Assembly (NCBI GenBank): GCA_040388375.1
Contig: JAZKBU010000003.1
Location: forward strand, 248,001 to 312,000
Source: Bacteroidota bacterium
GTDB lineage: Bacteria > Bacteroidota > Bacteroidia > UKL13-3
Direction of reading: 5' to 3'
DNA: 64,000 bases
In this document: in pieces, positions 53,224-61,284 of the stretch
Position numbering within the stretch: position 1 is the first letter of the stretch
How the letters are laid out: the number at the start of each line of letters is the position of its first letter
Notes under the pieces: model-generated
Seen by the model: the letters and a program-made list of their open reading frames with translations, nothing else
What the model was told of the DNA's origin: nothing
Database searches by the model: none
Made by a program: the position numbers and the translations under genes

Positions 53224-54012
53224 ATGAAAAAAATATATACCTTAATCTCCCTTATTTCTATCACATTTTTTTTAAGTACGCAGGTTATCTCCAATCCTAC
53301 AGGAGCACCTGCTGGTTATTCAGGCTCACCTGCGGATGGACAAACTTGTGGCAGTTGTCATGGCGTAGCTACTACCGAGGCAAGCAATGTATTAACCAGT
53401 AATGTACCGGGTACAGGTTACGTACCAGGCCAAACGTATACTATTACCGTTACCATTGCTGGCACTACAGCCCGTAAAGGTTTTCAAGTATCGCCACAAA
53501 ATGCCGATGGACAAATAGTAGGCAGTCTGGCTGCCGGTTCAGGTTCCAGATTATTGAGTGCAAAGTATATTACACATTCAGCAGCTAAAACCAGCACATC
53601 TTCAGTATGGACGTTTTTATGGACTGCACCCGTTGCCGGAACTGGCGATGTAAACTTATATGGTGCTTTTGTAAATGGTTATAATAATGTAAGTAAACAG
53701 ACTTTAACTGTTCATGAACAAACGTCAACCAATATAGCAGGTGTTGCTAATAATAGCTTGTTCAATGTATTTCCCAATCCAGCTAAAAATGTATTCCAGG
53801 TTGATTTAAACTTAACGAAAGCTGATGTGGTAACTATGCAGTTAATGAGTATAGATGGAAAAACAAATCAAATGGTTTTTGAGCAAGTGTTAAAAGCAGG
53901 TCAGCATCAATTAGCCATTGACATTAATGATAATAAATACCCAGCAGGTGTTTATTATTTACAAATAAACACAAACAATCAATTGCAGTATAAAAAACTC
54001 ATTATTGAATAA
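53224..54012 (+). CDS. T9SS-secreted choice-of-anchor V-type protein with CXXCH motif
   Basis: A secreted protein of 262 residues. Its signal peptide (MKKIYTLISLISITFFLSTQVIS) starts at the ATG 53224. A longer frame from 53161 adds residues that do not look like a signal, so it is rejected. The region after the signal (NPTGAPAGYSGSPADGQTCGSCHG) has one CXXCH, the covalent heme-c attachment motif, followed by a beta-sandwich region (YTITVTIAGTTARKGFQVSP, TFLWTAPVAGTGDVNLYGAFV) as in choice-of-anchor V/reeler-like proteins. A type A sorting tail (VFPNPAKNVFQVDL ... YKKLIIE) completes it. Whether heme is truly bound is not decidable from one motif. Confidence 0.82.
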   Translation: MKKIYTLISLISITFFLSTQVISNPTGAPAGYSGSPADGQTCGSCHGVATTEASNVLTSNVPGTGYVPGQTYTITVTIAGTTARKGFQVSPQNADGQIVGSLAAGSGSRLLSAKYITHSAAKTSTSSVWTFLWTAPVAGTGDVNLYGAFVNGYNNVSKQTLTVHEQTSTNIAGVANNSLFNVFPNPAKNVFQVDLNLTKADVVTMQLMSIDGKTNQMVFEQVLKAGQHQLAIDINDNKYPAGVYYLQINTNNQLQYKKLIIE

Positions 54013-54023
54013 TGTATAAACAT

Positions 54024-54052
54024 AAAAAAAGAGGCACGTGGCCTCTTTTTTT
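54024..54052. terminator. Bidirectional terminator between the CXXCH protein and DUF3108 genes
   Basis: AAAAAAAGAGGC pairs with GCCTCTTTTTTT in a perfect 12-bp stem around ACGTG. It lies between convergent genes and overlaps the DUF3108 stop codon by 2 bp. Confidence 0.88.
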
Positions 54053-54857
54053 ATTTTATTTTCGATGTTAGTGGATTCCGTAGTCCACTCATTTCTTCCA
54101 AATCTACCTTTATACTTCCTACAAAAATATCGCTTTCTACTCTTATAGGTATTTTGTTTTCATCGTCAGTAACCCACAAGGTTAATGCATCGTTGTCTTT
54201 AAAAACACGGCCTTCAATTAATTGAGGTTTTACTTTTATGGTTTTAAAGGTACCCATATCTGTTTTTAAAGTTTCTCTGCTCACAAATTTAAAGCGCAAC
54301 TCATACGTTTTACCATCCATATAAAACGGAACAGGAAATACATCACCGGGTTTTGCTGCACCCATATCCATGCTACGGGCATAGTATATTGCGCTAATAA
54401 TATCCTGGGTATTGGTTACAATCTCTGTTTTGCCCCTACGTCCGGTTGCAGTTTTGGCTGTATGGTCAAATAAAATAAAATCGCTGTCAGTATATTTTCC
54501 TTCTTTAATTTTTTTAGTGGCTTTTAAAGGCACCAAAGCTTCCTGGTCAATATAACTTTCAAATTCATCTTTTACTTTAAACATCATATCAACCAAGCCG
54601 GCTGATTTGCCATGCACTTTAACATAATAAGTATTTCTGTTATTTACCACTTGGGGGGCAGCATCTATACTAAAGTACGCTTTACCACCGTCCAGAGGTC
54701 CGTAATGAACGCGGTACGTTAATTTTTCGCCATAGGTAAATGCATTATTCACTTTTTTTATTTTTGATAATACATCGTCTAACTCTGACTGTGGTACTTG
54801 GTTCTGTGGCATAAATGAACACAGAAATATTAGAGAAATAAAACTAAGGCGTTTCAT
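54051..54857 (-). CDS. DUF3108 family periplasmic protein
   Basis: A 268-residue exported protein. The Met at 54857 opens a hydrophobic signal (KRLSFISLIFLCSFMPQ), while the frame up to 54944 adds residues unlike a signal, so this start is preferred. DUF3108 pattern: FTYGEKLTYRVHYGPLDGGKAYFSI near residue 40, TYYVKVHGKSAGLVDMMF, DQEALVPLKATKKIKEGKY, FILFDHTAKT and IRVESDIFVGSIKVDLEEM at the end. The family is widespread in Bacteroidota and its role is not known, possibly outer-membrane lipid or lipoprotein handling. It is divergent from purL. Confidence 0.85.
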   Translation of the reverse strand: MKRLSFISLIFLCSFMPQNQVPQSELDDVLSKIKKVNNAFTYGEKLTYRVHYGPLDGGKAYFSIDAAPQVVNNRNTYYVKVHGKSAGLVDMMFKVKDEFESYIDQEALVPLKATKKIKEGKYTDSDFILFDHTAKTATGRRGKTEIVTNTQDIISAIYYARSMDMGAAKPGDVFPVPFYMDGKTYELRFKFVSRETLKTDMGTFKTIKVKPQLIEGRVFKDNDALTLWVTDDENKIPIRVESDIFVGSIKVDLEEMSGLRNPLTSKIK

Positions 54858-54969
54858 GGTTGGTTGTTTAATAAAACTTGCTTTTGCAAATAATAGGCCA
54901 AAAATAATGAAATTAGGTTTTGGATAGGTTAAATTATTGAACAAATTTGCAAACTATTTTTAGCACAAC

Positions 54970-57216
54970 ATGAATCAATCAATTCCAAATGGCAATTTAG
55001 CCACGCTTGAACAAGCAAAACAGTTGGGTTTAAGACCAGAAGAGTTTGAAAAAATCAAAGAAATTCTAGGACGTACTCCAACTTTTACCGAAATGAGTAT
55101 ATACTCTGTAATGTGGAGTGAGCATTGTTCATATAAAAACTCAATTGTTTGGTTAAAAACATTGCCAAAAGAAGGCGAAAAAATGTTGGCTAAAGCAGGC
55201 GAAGAAAATGCGGGATTAATAGATATTGGGGATGGTTTAGCTTGTTGTTTTAAAATAGAAAGCCATAATCATCCAAGTGCTATTGAGCCTTACCAAGGCG
55301 CTGCAACTGGTGTTGGTGGTATTAACCGCGATATTTTCTCCATGGGAGCACGCCCTATTGCGCAATTAAACTCGTTGCGTTTTGGAAACATTGACAATGA
55401 AAGAACCAAATGGCTGGTTCGCGGTGTAGTAAAAGGAATTGGTAATTATGGAAATGCTTTTGGTATTCCAACAGTGGGTGGCGAAGTGTATTTTGACGAT
55501 TGTTACCAGATAAACCCATTGGTAAATGCCATGAGTGTGGGTATAGCCAAAGTAGGAAAAACAGTTTCGGCTATTGCTGAAGGTATTGGCAATCCGGTTT
55601 ATATATTTGGTTCAGCTACGGGTAAAGATGGTATTCATGGAGCTGCATTTGCCAGTAAAGATATTACAGAAGATTCAGCCAAGGATTTACCTTCGGTACA
55701 AGTAGGAGATCCTTTCTGGGAGAAATTAATTTTAGAAGCCAGCATGGAACTTTTAGAAACCGATGCCATAGTTGGTATGCAAGATATGGGTGCAGCAGGT
55801 ATTACTTGTTCAACCAGCGAAATGAGCGCTAAAAGTGGAACAGGTATGAAAGTGTGGTTGGATAAAGTACCTATGCGCCAGGAGGGAATGAAAGATTGGG
55901 AAATTCTTTTATCAGAAAGCCAGGAGCGTATGTTGGTGATTGTGAAAAAAGGAATGGAAGCGCAAGTGGAAAATGTATTGCGTAAATGGGATTTAACCTA
56001 CAATATTATAGGTGAAGTAACCGATTCAGGCCGTGTTCAATATTATATGAATGATGAATTACGTGCTGATATTCCCGGAGAAAGTTTAGTATTAGGTGGT
56101 GGTGCTCCTGTGTACCACAGAGAATATACCGAGCCAAAATATTTTGCAGAGATTGCAAAATTTGATTTAAACAAAGTAGCAGATTGCAGCATAGAACAAG
56201 CTGTTGATATAGCTAAATTTTTAGCAGCTCATCCAAATATAGCTTCTAAAAAATGGGTTTATAACCAATATGACAGCATGGTTGGAACCATTAACCAAAC
56301 TACCAATGCACCAAGCGATGCATCGGTTGTAAAAGTAAAAGGTACCGATAAATCAATTGCTATGACGGTAGATTGTAACAGCCGTTTTGTTTGGGCTGAT
56401 CCTTTTGTTGGTGGACAAATTGCGGTAGCCGAAGCAGCACGTAATTTGGTTTGCAGCGGTGCTGAGCCAGCAGCTATAACCAATTGCTTAAACTTTGGAA
56501 ATCCATATAACCCGGAAGTATATTACCAATTTGTATATGCTATAAAAGGAATGGGCGAAGCTTGTATAAAGTTTGATACGCCTGTAACGGGTGGAAACGT
56601 AAGTTTTTATAACCAAAGCAGCGATAACGATGCGGTGTTTCCAACCCCAACCATTGGAATGGTGGGTTTAATAGGTGGTAACAAAGCACACATGACCATG
56701 GATTTTAAAAATGCAGGTGATACTGTTTATTTATTAGGTAGCAGTAAAAACGATATTGGTTCATCTCATTACTTAGCACATTATAAAAAAGAACAATACT
56801 CTCCGGCACCATACTTTAACTTAGATGAAGAACACCAATTACACAAAGCTGTTTTAGGTTTAATCAATGGCAATCATATTGAGTCAGCTCACGATGTAAG
56901 TGAAGGTGGTTTATTTATTACTTTGTTAGAAAGTGCCATGAACAGAGGTTTAAGTTTCGATGTTTCGACTCCGCTCAACACGACAGCCATTAGAAATGAT
57001 GCATTTTTGTTTGGTGAAGCACAAGGCAGGGTAGTTGTTTCAGTAAAAGAAAGCAATTGCGCACAGGTAGAAAGTTTCTTGAAAGGTTTGAATATGCCTT
57101 TTGAAAAACTAGGAACAGTAACCGATAATAACATTCAGGTAAATGGAATTGATTTTGGTAAAGCTGCCGATTTTGCTACTATTTACAATACTGCGTTAGA
57201 AAACAAACTGAAATAG
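54970..57216 (+). CDS. purL: Phosphoribosylformylglycinamidine synthase subunit PurL
   Basis: PurL is the ATP-dependent synthetase subunit of the purine step FGAR to FGAM. The 748-residue form belongs to the PurS-PurQ-PurL system, so PurS and PurQ should be elsewhere. Motifs are [13 protein letters not shown] near residue 45, [24 protein letters not shown] near residue 98, [11 protein letters not shown] and [13 protein letters not shown]-type segment near residue 478, and [11 protein letters not shown] near residue 640. Near the C-terminus the 20-bp dispersed repeat (56960-56979) is read in frame as DVSTPLN. The ATG at 54970 is 6 nt after a TATTTTTAG box. A hairpin follows the stop codon. The esterase gene is next. 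Confidence 0.95.
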   Translation: MNQSIPNGNLATLEQAKQLGLRPEEFEKIKEILGRTPTFTEMSIYSVMWSEHCSYKNSIVWLKTLPKEGEKMLAKAGEENAGLIDIGDGLACCFKIESHNHPSAIEPYQGAATGVGGINRDIFSMGARPIAQLNSLRFGNIDNERTKWLVRGVVKGIGNYGNAFGIPTVGGEVYFDDCYQINPLVNAMSVGIAKVGKTVSAIAEGIGNPVYIFGSATGKDGIHGAAFASKDITEDSAKDLPSVQVGDPFWEKLILEASMELLETDAIVGMQDMGAAGITCSTSEMSAKSGTGMKVWLDKVPMRQEGMKDWEILLSESQERMLVIVKKGMEAQVENVLRKWDLTYNIIGEVTDSGRVQYYMNDELRADIPGESLVLGGGAPVYHREYTEPKYFAEIAKFDLNKVADCSIEQAVDIAKFLAAHPNIASKKWVYNQYDSMVGTINQTTNAPSDASVVKVKGTDKSIAMTVDCNSRFVWADPFVGGQIAVAEAARNLVCSGAEPAAITNCLNFGNPYNPEVYYQFVYAIKGMGEACIKFDTPVTGGNVSFYNQSSDNDAVFPTPTIGMVGLIGGNKAHMTMDFKNAGDTVYLLGSSKNDIGSSHYLAHYKKEQYSPAPYFNLDEEHQLHKAVLGLINGNHIESAHDVSEGGLFITLLESAMNRGLSFDVSTPLNTTAIRNDAFLFGEAQGRVVVSVKESNCAQVESFLKGLNMPFEKLGTVTDNNIQVNGIDFGKAADFATIYNTALENKLK
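56960..56979 (+). repeat. 20-bp dispersed repeat copy inside purL
   Basis: ATGTTTCGACTCCGCTCAAC is the exact reverse complement of 1058-1077. It is read in frame as part of PurL, near a surface-like loop before [12 protein letters not shown]. Confidence 0.6.
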
Positions 57217-57226
57217 ATTTAATTGA

Positions 57227-57259
57227 GCAATGACAATACTTGGTTATTGTCATTGCTTT
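57227..57259 (+). terminator. Hairpin after purL (terminator or attenuator)
   Basis: GCAATGACAATA pairs perfectly with TATTGTCATTGC around a 6-nt loop, 10 bp after the purL stop. Only TTTA follows, so termination may be partial. It covers an upstream ATG of the next frame. Confidence 0.6.
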
Positions 57260-57265
57260 ATACAA

Positions 57266-57907
57266 ATGCAAAAACACTACCTATCAGTTAGCAAAACTGC
57301 CCGTTATTTTACCCAAGGTACTTTAACGGATAGCACAAAATATATCTGGATAGTTATACATGGTTATGCGCAAACAGCCGAAGCTTTTCTAAACAGTTTT
57401 GAAAGTTTAGGCGATGAACATTTTGTAATAGCTCCCGAAGGTTTAAATAGATTTTACTCCCGTGGTTTTAGCGGCAGCCCTGTAGCCAGTTGGATGACCA
57501 GTTTAGAACGTGAGCATGAAATAGCCGATTACACCCATTATTTAAATACGCTGGTTGAGGCATTACAACTAACCTCGTTTACCAAAGCCAAACATATTGT
57601 TTTAGGTTTTAGCCAAGGTGTATCAACCCAAACACGTTTTATTAACCAAAGTAATTACCCAATTGATTATGCGGTAATGATTGCAGGCGAAATTGGGAAG
57701 GAGTTTCAGGAAGTATTGCCTCCAAAACTAGCTACCCAGAAAAGTTTGTATTTGGTGGGCGACCAAGAACAAATTATTAAACCTGAGAAAATTGAAGCAC
57801 ACCAGTTATTGTTTGCAAATGCCAATTGCGTATTTAAAACCTTTGAAGGTAAGCACGAGGTGAATGAAAATGCAGTAGCAGTCATAGTGGCTAATCTGGA
57901 AAGCTAA
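57266..57907 (+). CDS. Alpha/beta hydrolase of the phospholipase/carboxylesterase family
   Basis: A cytoplasmic esterase of 213 residues. The nucleophile Ser is in GFSQGVS (near residue 114), the oxyanion-side segment is IVIHGYAQT near residue 27, the Asp is in LVGDQEQI near residue 164 and the His in GKHEVNE near residue 198. An earlier ATG at 57230 lies within the hairpin after purL, so the Met at 57266 (QKHYLSVSKTARYF) is chosen. The substrate is unknown. It overlaps the outer-membrane protein gene on the opposite strand by 4 bp at the stop codons. Confidence 0.87.
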   Translation: MQKHYLSVSKTARYFTQGTLTDSTKYIWIVIHGYAQTAEAFLNSFESLGDEHFVIAPEGLNRFYSRGFSGSPVASWMTSLEREHEIADYTHYLNTLVEALQLTSFTKAKHIVLGFSQGVSTQTRFINQSNYPIDYAVMIAGEIGKEFQEVLPPKLATQKSLYLVGDQEQIIKPEKIEAHQLLFANANCVFKTFEGKHEVNENAVAVIVANLES

Positions 57908-58980
57908 AAATCCATCCATGAATCGTTTATTTCATCATTGATGGCGGGGTCTTCGCTATCTACAGACTCCAGCTTGTTATCCTTATTTTTTCTATGTTTT
58001 ACCTGTCCGACAGGAATTATAAAACTAATGCGTGCAAACAATGTATTGGTGCCACTAAACTCAAAATTGTTTAATATATTGTTATTGTCTTCTTCGGTAA
58101 ACCGAACGTTTTGATTGGCATTAATACCTAGTTGCCCAATAATGGAACATTTATTACCGATGTATTTCAGGTCAGTTGAAATTTGAAACGACCTTCTGCG
58201 CATAACCAGCACTCTGTTAATGGTGTCAATGTTTAATTTGTTTTGAAAACGGTTGTAACCACCAAAACTTCTGCTGCTAAAACCATAAAACAAGTTTTGG
58301 TATTTGGTACTGTGCTTATAGTTTATATTAAGTGGTAGCGTAAAGTTTAAAATAGATTTTTTGTTAATCTGCCACCTGGCCCCTAACAAGGGTAACACAC
58401 GTGGGTCGCCAAAAACATAGCTTAAAGCAATACCCACTCTATACGAAAATTTTGGATTTACTTTTCTGGTGTAAATAAAAGCGCCTGCGTATTTTAAATA
58501 GGCATTGGGTAAAGTATATTCATCTTCATTGGCCATAGCTGTTGCCGCACCAATAAAAGTATTTTTAGGCGAGGTATGAAAAATACCTAATAAGCCTAAA
58601 CTTAAGTTTATAAAATTTCTGGTAAACTGGTCTTTACCAAAATCGGCATGTGCCAGTTGTAAACCCGGTATTATACTAACTTGACTAAATGTAAGGTTGT
58701 TATCTATCAGGTTAAATTTAGAGAATAGATTGTGTTTGTAACTGATACCAGCTTGTCGGTAATCAAAACGATAAGCGCTGTTGTTGAGTAGGGAATCGTT
58801 GCTTCTTAATTTACTTTGGCCATTCACAAAGCCATTTACACTGATAAAATTGCCTAATTGGTTCCTGTTTTGCCCAAAAGTATGTAAAGTGCCAAAACCA
58901 GCAACTAGGGTAAATAAAAATGCCTTATTCAATACAAGTTTGAATAAGGCATTGGTATATTTTTTTTTGCTATTAAGCAC
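57904..58980 (-). CDS. Predicted outer-membrane protein (unrecognised), start uncertain
   Basis: A protein of up to 358 residues. The longest frame starts from GTG at 58980 and overlaps gcvH by 8 bp, suggesting translational coupling. TTG at 58932 is an alternative that gives a standard signal peptide ([20 protein letters not shown]). However, a terminator-like hairpin (58914-58953) spans it. The mature part shows long amphipathic strands with aromatic ends ([45 protein letters not shown]), so an outer-membrane beta-barrel is likely. An acidic C-terminal tail ([21 protein letters not shown]) follows the last strand. I cannot name the family. Confidence 0.68.
   Translation of the reverse strand: MLNSKKKYTNALFKLVLNKAFLFTLVAGFGTLHTFGQNRNQLGNFISVNGFVNGQSKLRSNDSLLNNSAYRFDYRQAGISYKHNLFSKFNLIDNNLTFSQVSIIPGLQLAHADFGKDQFTRNFINLSLGLLGIFHTSPKNTFIGAATAMANEDEYTLPNAYLKYAGAFIYTRKVNPKFSYRVGIALSYVFGDPRVLPLLGARWQINKKSILNFTLPLNINYKHSTKYQNLFYGFSSRSFGGYNRFQNKLNIDTINRVLVMRRRSFQISTDLKYIGNKCSIIGQLGINANQNVRFTEEDNNNILNNFEFSGTNTLFARISFIIPVGQVKHRKNKDNKLESVDSEDPAINDEINDSWMDF
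58914..58953 (-). terminator. Terminator-like hairpin after gcvH, overlapping the next gene's start region
   Basis: AATGCCTTATTCA and TGAATAAGGCATT form a perfect 13-bp stem with a 9-nt loop. On the minus strand it is followed by TTTTTATTT. It lies 20 bp beyond the gcvH stop and inside the 5' end of the outer-membrane-protein frame. Confidence 0.7.
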
Positions 58981-59353
58981 CTACTAAGGTTTTATAAGCA
59001 GCAGCATCTAATAAATCGGCAACTTCCGATTGCTCAGTTATGCTTGATTTAACCATCCATCCTTTGCCATAAGCATCTGAATTTACATCTTCAGGAGTTT
59101 GATCAAGACCACTATTTACTTCTAGAATTTCACCGGAAAGTGGCATAAATAAGTCGGATACTGTTTTTACGGCTTCAACTGTTCCAAATACTTCATGTCT
59201 GGCAATTGTTTTACCTTTACTAGGTATATCTACATAAACGATATCGCCTAATTCTTTTTGTGCAAAATCAGTAATTCCGATATATGCTACATCGCCTTCA
59301 ATACGTATCCACTCGTGATCTTTTGTGTATTTTAAGTTTTCTGGAAAGTTCAT
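58973..59353 (-). CDS. gcvH: Glycine cleavage system H protein
   Basis: GcvH shuttles the aminomethyl group between the P, T and L proteins of the glycine cleavage complex through a lipoyl arm. The length of 126 residues is normal. The lipoyl Lys63 is in [19 protein letters not shown], with the preceding [32 protein letters not shown] and the following [12 protein letters not shown] also conserved. The ATG at 59353 begins the family N-terminus. A TATTTTAGC box lies 31 nt upstream. The other gcv genes are not in the window. A terminator-like hairpin follows. Confidence 0.97.
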   Translation of the reverse strand: MNFPENLKYTKDHEWIRIEGDVAYIGITDFAQKELGDIVYVDIPSKGKTIARHEVFGTVEAVKTVSDLFMPLSGEILEVNSGLDQTPEDVNSDAYGKGWMVKSSITEQSEVADLLDAAAYKTLVGA

Positions 59354-59487
59354 TGTTATAAAATGTTATTGTTTATTTATGGCAGCTAAAATACGGTTTA
59401 GTATCAATATTCAAAATCAAATTTCGATTAATAAAATACCTGAACCTTGTTAGTTTAAAATGTAGGTTTTTAATTTTATGTTGCAGT

Positions 59488-59805
59488 ATGGAAAAAAAGT
59501 ACACCAGTTTAAGAACATTTTATCCGTTTTACCTGAGCCAACACCAAAACACAACCAGTAGAGTGCTTCATTTTGCGGGCACCAGCCTGTTTCTGTTTAT
59601 TTTTTTCGGGGCTTTTATTTTTCATCAACCCAAGTGGTTTCTGTTTTGCCCAATAGCTGGGTACGGTTTTGCTTGGGTTGGGCATTATTTTTTTGAAAAA
59701 AACAAACCCGCTACCTTTACCTATCCCTTGTATAGCTTACTCAGCGATTTTATTTTATACTTTGAATTATTAAGCGGCAAGCAAAGTTTTAGTGTAGAAG
59801 AGTAA
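59488..59805 (+). CDS. DUF962/Mpo1-like membrane protein
   Basis: A 105-residue inner-membrane protein with two to three predicted helices. Family signatures are TFYPFYLSQHQN near residue 10, SRVLHFAGTSLF near residue 24 and AWVGHYFFEKNKPATF near residue 62. The conserved histidines are the metal ligands in yeast Mpo1, a 2-hydroxy fatty-acid dioxygenase. Enzymatic activity in bacteria is inferred only. It is monocistronic, with a hairpin behind it shared with the NmrA-like gene. Confidence 0.88.
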   Translation: MEKKYTSLRTFYPFYLSQHQNTTSRVLHFAGTSLFLFIFFGAFIFHQPKWFLFCPIAGYGFAWVGHYFFEKNKPATFTYPLYSLLSDFILYFELLSGKQSFSVEE

Positions 59806-59822
59806 ACGTTACTTTATAAAAA

Positions 59823-59853
59823 AAATGCCAAAGGAAAATATCCCTTGGCATTT
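59823..59853. terminator. Hairpin between the DUF962 and NmrA-like genes
   Basis: AAATGCCAA pairs with TTGGCATTT and, after one mismatch, GGA pairs with TCC. It lies between convergent genes. Confidence 0.65.
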
Positions 59854-59874
59854 GACTAAGTAATAGGCAGGTTA

Positions 59875-60762
59875 TTAAGCGTTGTAAGCAGCAGTAAATT
59901 CTTTTGCAAAATCAGCTAGCTTTACTTTACCTAATTGTGGTTTGTTTTTCCAGTAGTCAGCCTGTATTAAACCTTCACGTATTGATTTACCCATTTGTAC
60001 ATACCCATTGGCAATAGTTTCCGGCAAACCAGCTTGTAACATGCCATTTAAGGAGTCGGCATCGCTAAAAGTTATCCAAGGTGTGTTTGGTTTATTGGCT
60101 GCACTTGATAAGGCTGTGGCAATATCAGCAACGGAGCATTCATCGCTGGCTACATATTGAATGCTTGCACCTGTAAAGTTTAAGTTTAATAAATGGTGGC
60201 TTACTGCATCGGCTATATCACTGGTATGAGTCAATACCAATTTCTCATCCGTATTGCCAAAGTTACTTCCCATAATATTTGCATTTTTTATTAAAGGAAT
60301 CATGTTAAATAAATTGTAAAAGAAGTAGGAAGGTCGTAACATTTTTATATTGGTATTACTCAATTGATTTAGTTTTTCTTCCAAATAAGCTACGCCATCA
60401 ATCGGTCCGGCTCCATTGCGCATATGTGCACCAATGCTGCTTAATTGTACTACGTTTTTTACCTTGTTTAATTCAATGGCTTGCGTGTAAATGTCAGCTA
60501 CTTCTTTTTGATATTGCAGCAAATCGGTAGTTGCAAAATTGGGAGGAATCATTAAATAAACGGCATCGGCACCCTGAAAGGTTTTGTTTATGAAAGCAGC
60601 ATCGCTTACTAAACCAACAGCCGCCTGGGCTCCTAATGCTTCAATAGCTTTGGTCTTATCTGCGTTGCTACTAACTACTGTTACATGGTGGCCTGCGGCC
60701 ACTAAATTTTTTACTACTGGTAGGCTAATATGGCCTAACGATCCTGTGATAATGTATTTCAT
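59875..60762 (-). CDS. NmrA-like NAD(P)-binding oxidoreductase (quinone-oxidoreductase type)
   Basis: An atypical short-chain dehydrogenase of 295 residues. The Rossmann start is MKYIITGSLGHISLPVVKNL and a frame start at 60795 adds non-homologous residues, so Met at 60762 is chosen. DAVYLMIPPNF near residue 80, VVQLSSIGAHM near residue 115 and LRPSYFFYNLF near residue 150 fit the NmrA/HSCARG type and E. coli YtfG-like NAD(P)H:quinone oxidoreductases. It is divergent from an HxlR-type gene, the same arrangement as ytfG/ytfH, so HxlR control is likely. A TATGTTTG -7 box lies at 60789-60796. Confidence 0.88.
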   Translation of the reverse strand: MKYIITGSLGHISLPVVKNLVAAGHHVTVVSSNADKTKAIEALGAQAAVGLVSDAAFINKTFQGADAVYLMIPPNFATTDLLQYQKEVADIYTQAIELNKVKNVVQLSSIGAHMRNGAGPIDGVAYLEEKLNQLSNTNIKMLRPSYFFYNLFNMIPLIKNANIMGSNFGNTDEKLVLTHTSDIADAVSHHLLNLNFTGASIQYVASDECSVADIATALSSAANKPNTPWITFSDADSLNGMLQAGLPETIANGYVQMGKSIREGLIQADYWKNKPQLGKVKLADFAKEFTAAYNA

Positions 60763-60788
60763 TTTTTTTATGTTGTTTAATTGTGGGA

Positions 60789-60796
60789 CAAACATA
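60789..60796 (-). promoter_or_regulatory. -7 promoter box of the NmrA-like gene
   Basis: TATGTTTG on the minus strand fits TAnnTTTG exactly. Its upstream element region falls between the two repeats of the putative HxlR operator. Confidence 0.55.
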
Positions 60797-60801
60797 AATT
60801 T

Positions 60802-60828
60802 GTACTTACTTTTTTACTAGTACTTACT
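60802..60828. promoter_or_regulatory. Candidate HxlR operator (direct repeats)
   Basis: GTACTTACT occurs at 60802-60810 and 60820-60828, exactly 18 bp apart. The segment 60808-60835 is also a partial inverted repeat (10 of 14 positions). It lies between the divergent NmrA-like and HxlR genes, over the -33 region of the former. Confidence 0.55.
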
Positions 60829-60845
60829 AAAAAGTGTGTTAAAAA

Positions 60846-61208
60846 ATGAATAAAAGAAAAACGACCTCAACCAATTTTCAAAACCAAATTGAAAATTATC
60901 ATTGCCCGGTAACGCTAACATTGAGTGTAATTGGAGGGCGATGGAAACCATTAATTTTATGGCAACTTTCGCAGGGAACCAAGCGTTACAATGAAATAAA
61001 AAAAGCCATTCCCAACGTATCGGAAAAAATGCTTATTGAAAAACTAAAGGAATTGGAAATGGATCAGTTAGTGGTGCGTAAGGCTAAACCTGTTGTGCCT
61101 CCGTATGTGGAGTACTCGTTAAGTGCCTTAGGTAAATCATTGGATCCGGTGTTAAATTCTATGGCACAGTGGGGAAACAATGAGATGATAAAAATTGTTA
61201 AGAGGTAA
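60846..61208 (+). CDS. HxlR-family transcriptional regulator
   Basis: A DNA-binding protein of 120 residues with a winged helix-turn-helix (about residues 25-105). The conserved HxlR features are NYHCPVTLTLSVIGGRWKPLIL with Cys20, a redox- or quinone-sensing cysteine position in characterised members, and RYNEIKKAIPNVSEKMLIEKLKEL. It is divergent from the NmrA-like oxidoreductase and probably represses it through the GTACTTACT repeats between them. Confidence 0.92.
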   Translation: MNKRKTTSTNFQNQIENYHCPVTLTLSVIGGRWKPLILWQLSQGTKRYNEIKKAIPNVSEKMLIEKLKELEMDQLVVRKAKPVVPPYVEYSLSALGKSLDPVLNSMAQWGNNEMIKIVKR

Positions 61209-61226
61209 TTATGCCAGATGAAAGTA

Positions 61227-61258
61227 TTGAATTTACCGTATGAAAATATGTATGTTTG
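61227..61258 (+). promoter_or_regulatory. Promoter of the TPR protein gene
   Basis: TTG at 61227-61229, a 21-bp spacer and TATGTTTG at 61251-61258 fit the Bacteroidota consensus. A GGAG at 61274-61277 lies 7 nt before the TTG start, one of the few Shine-Dalgarno-like sites in the window. Confidence 0.7.
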
Positions 61259-61284
61259 TTTAGATTAAAGATTGGAGAAAGCAA

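Noticed and set aside
59354-59487. A glycine riboswitch upstream of gcvH
   Set aside because: No riboswitch-like paired elements were seen; the leader is about 30 nt from the probable promoter.
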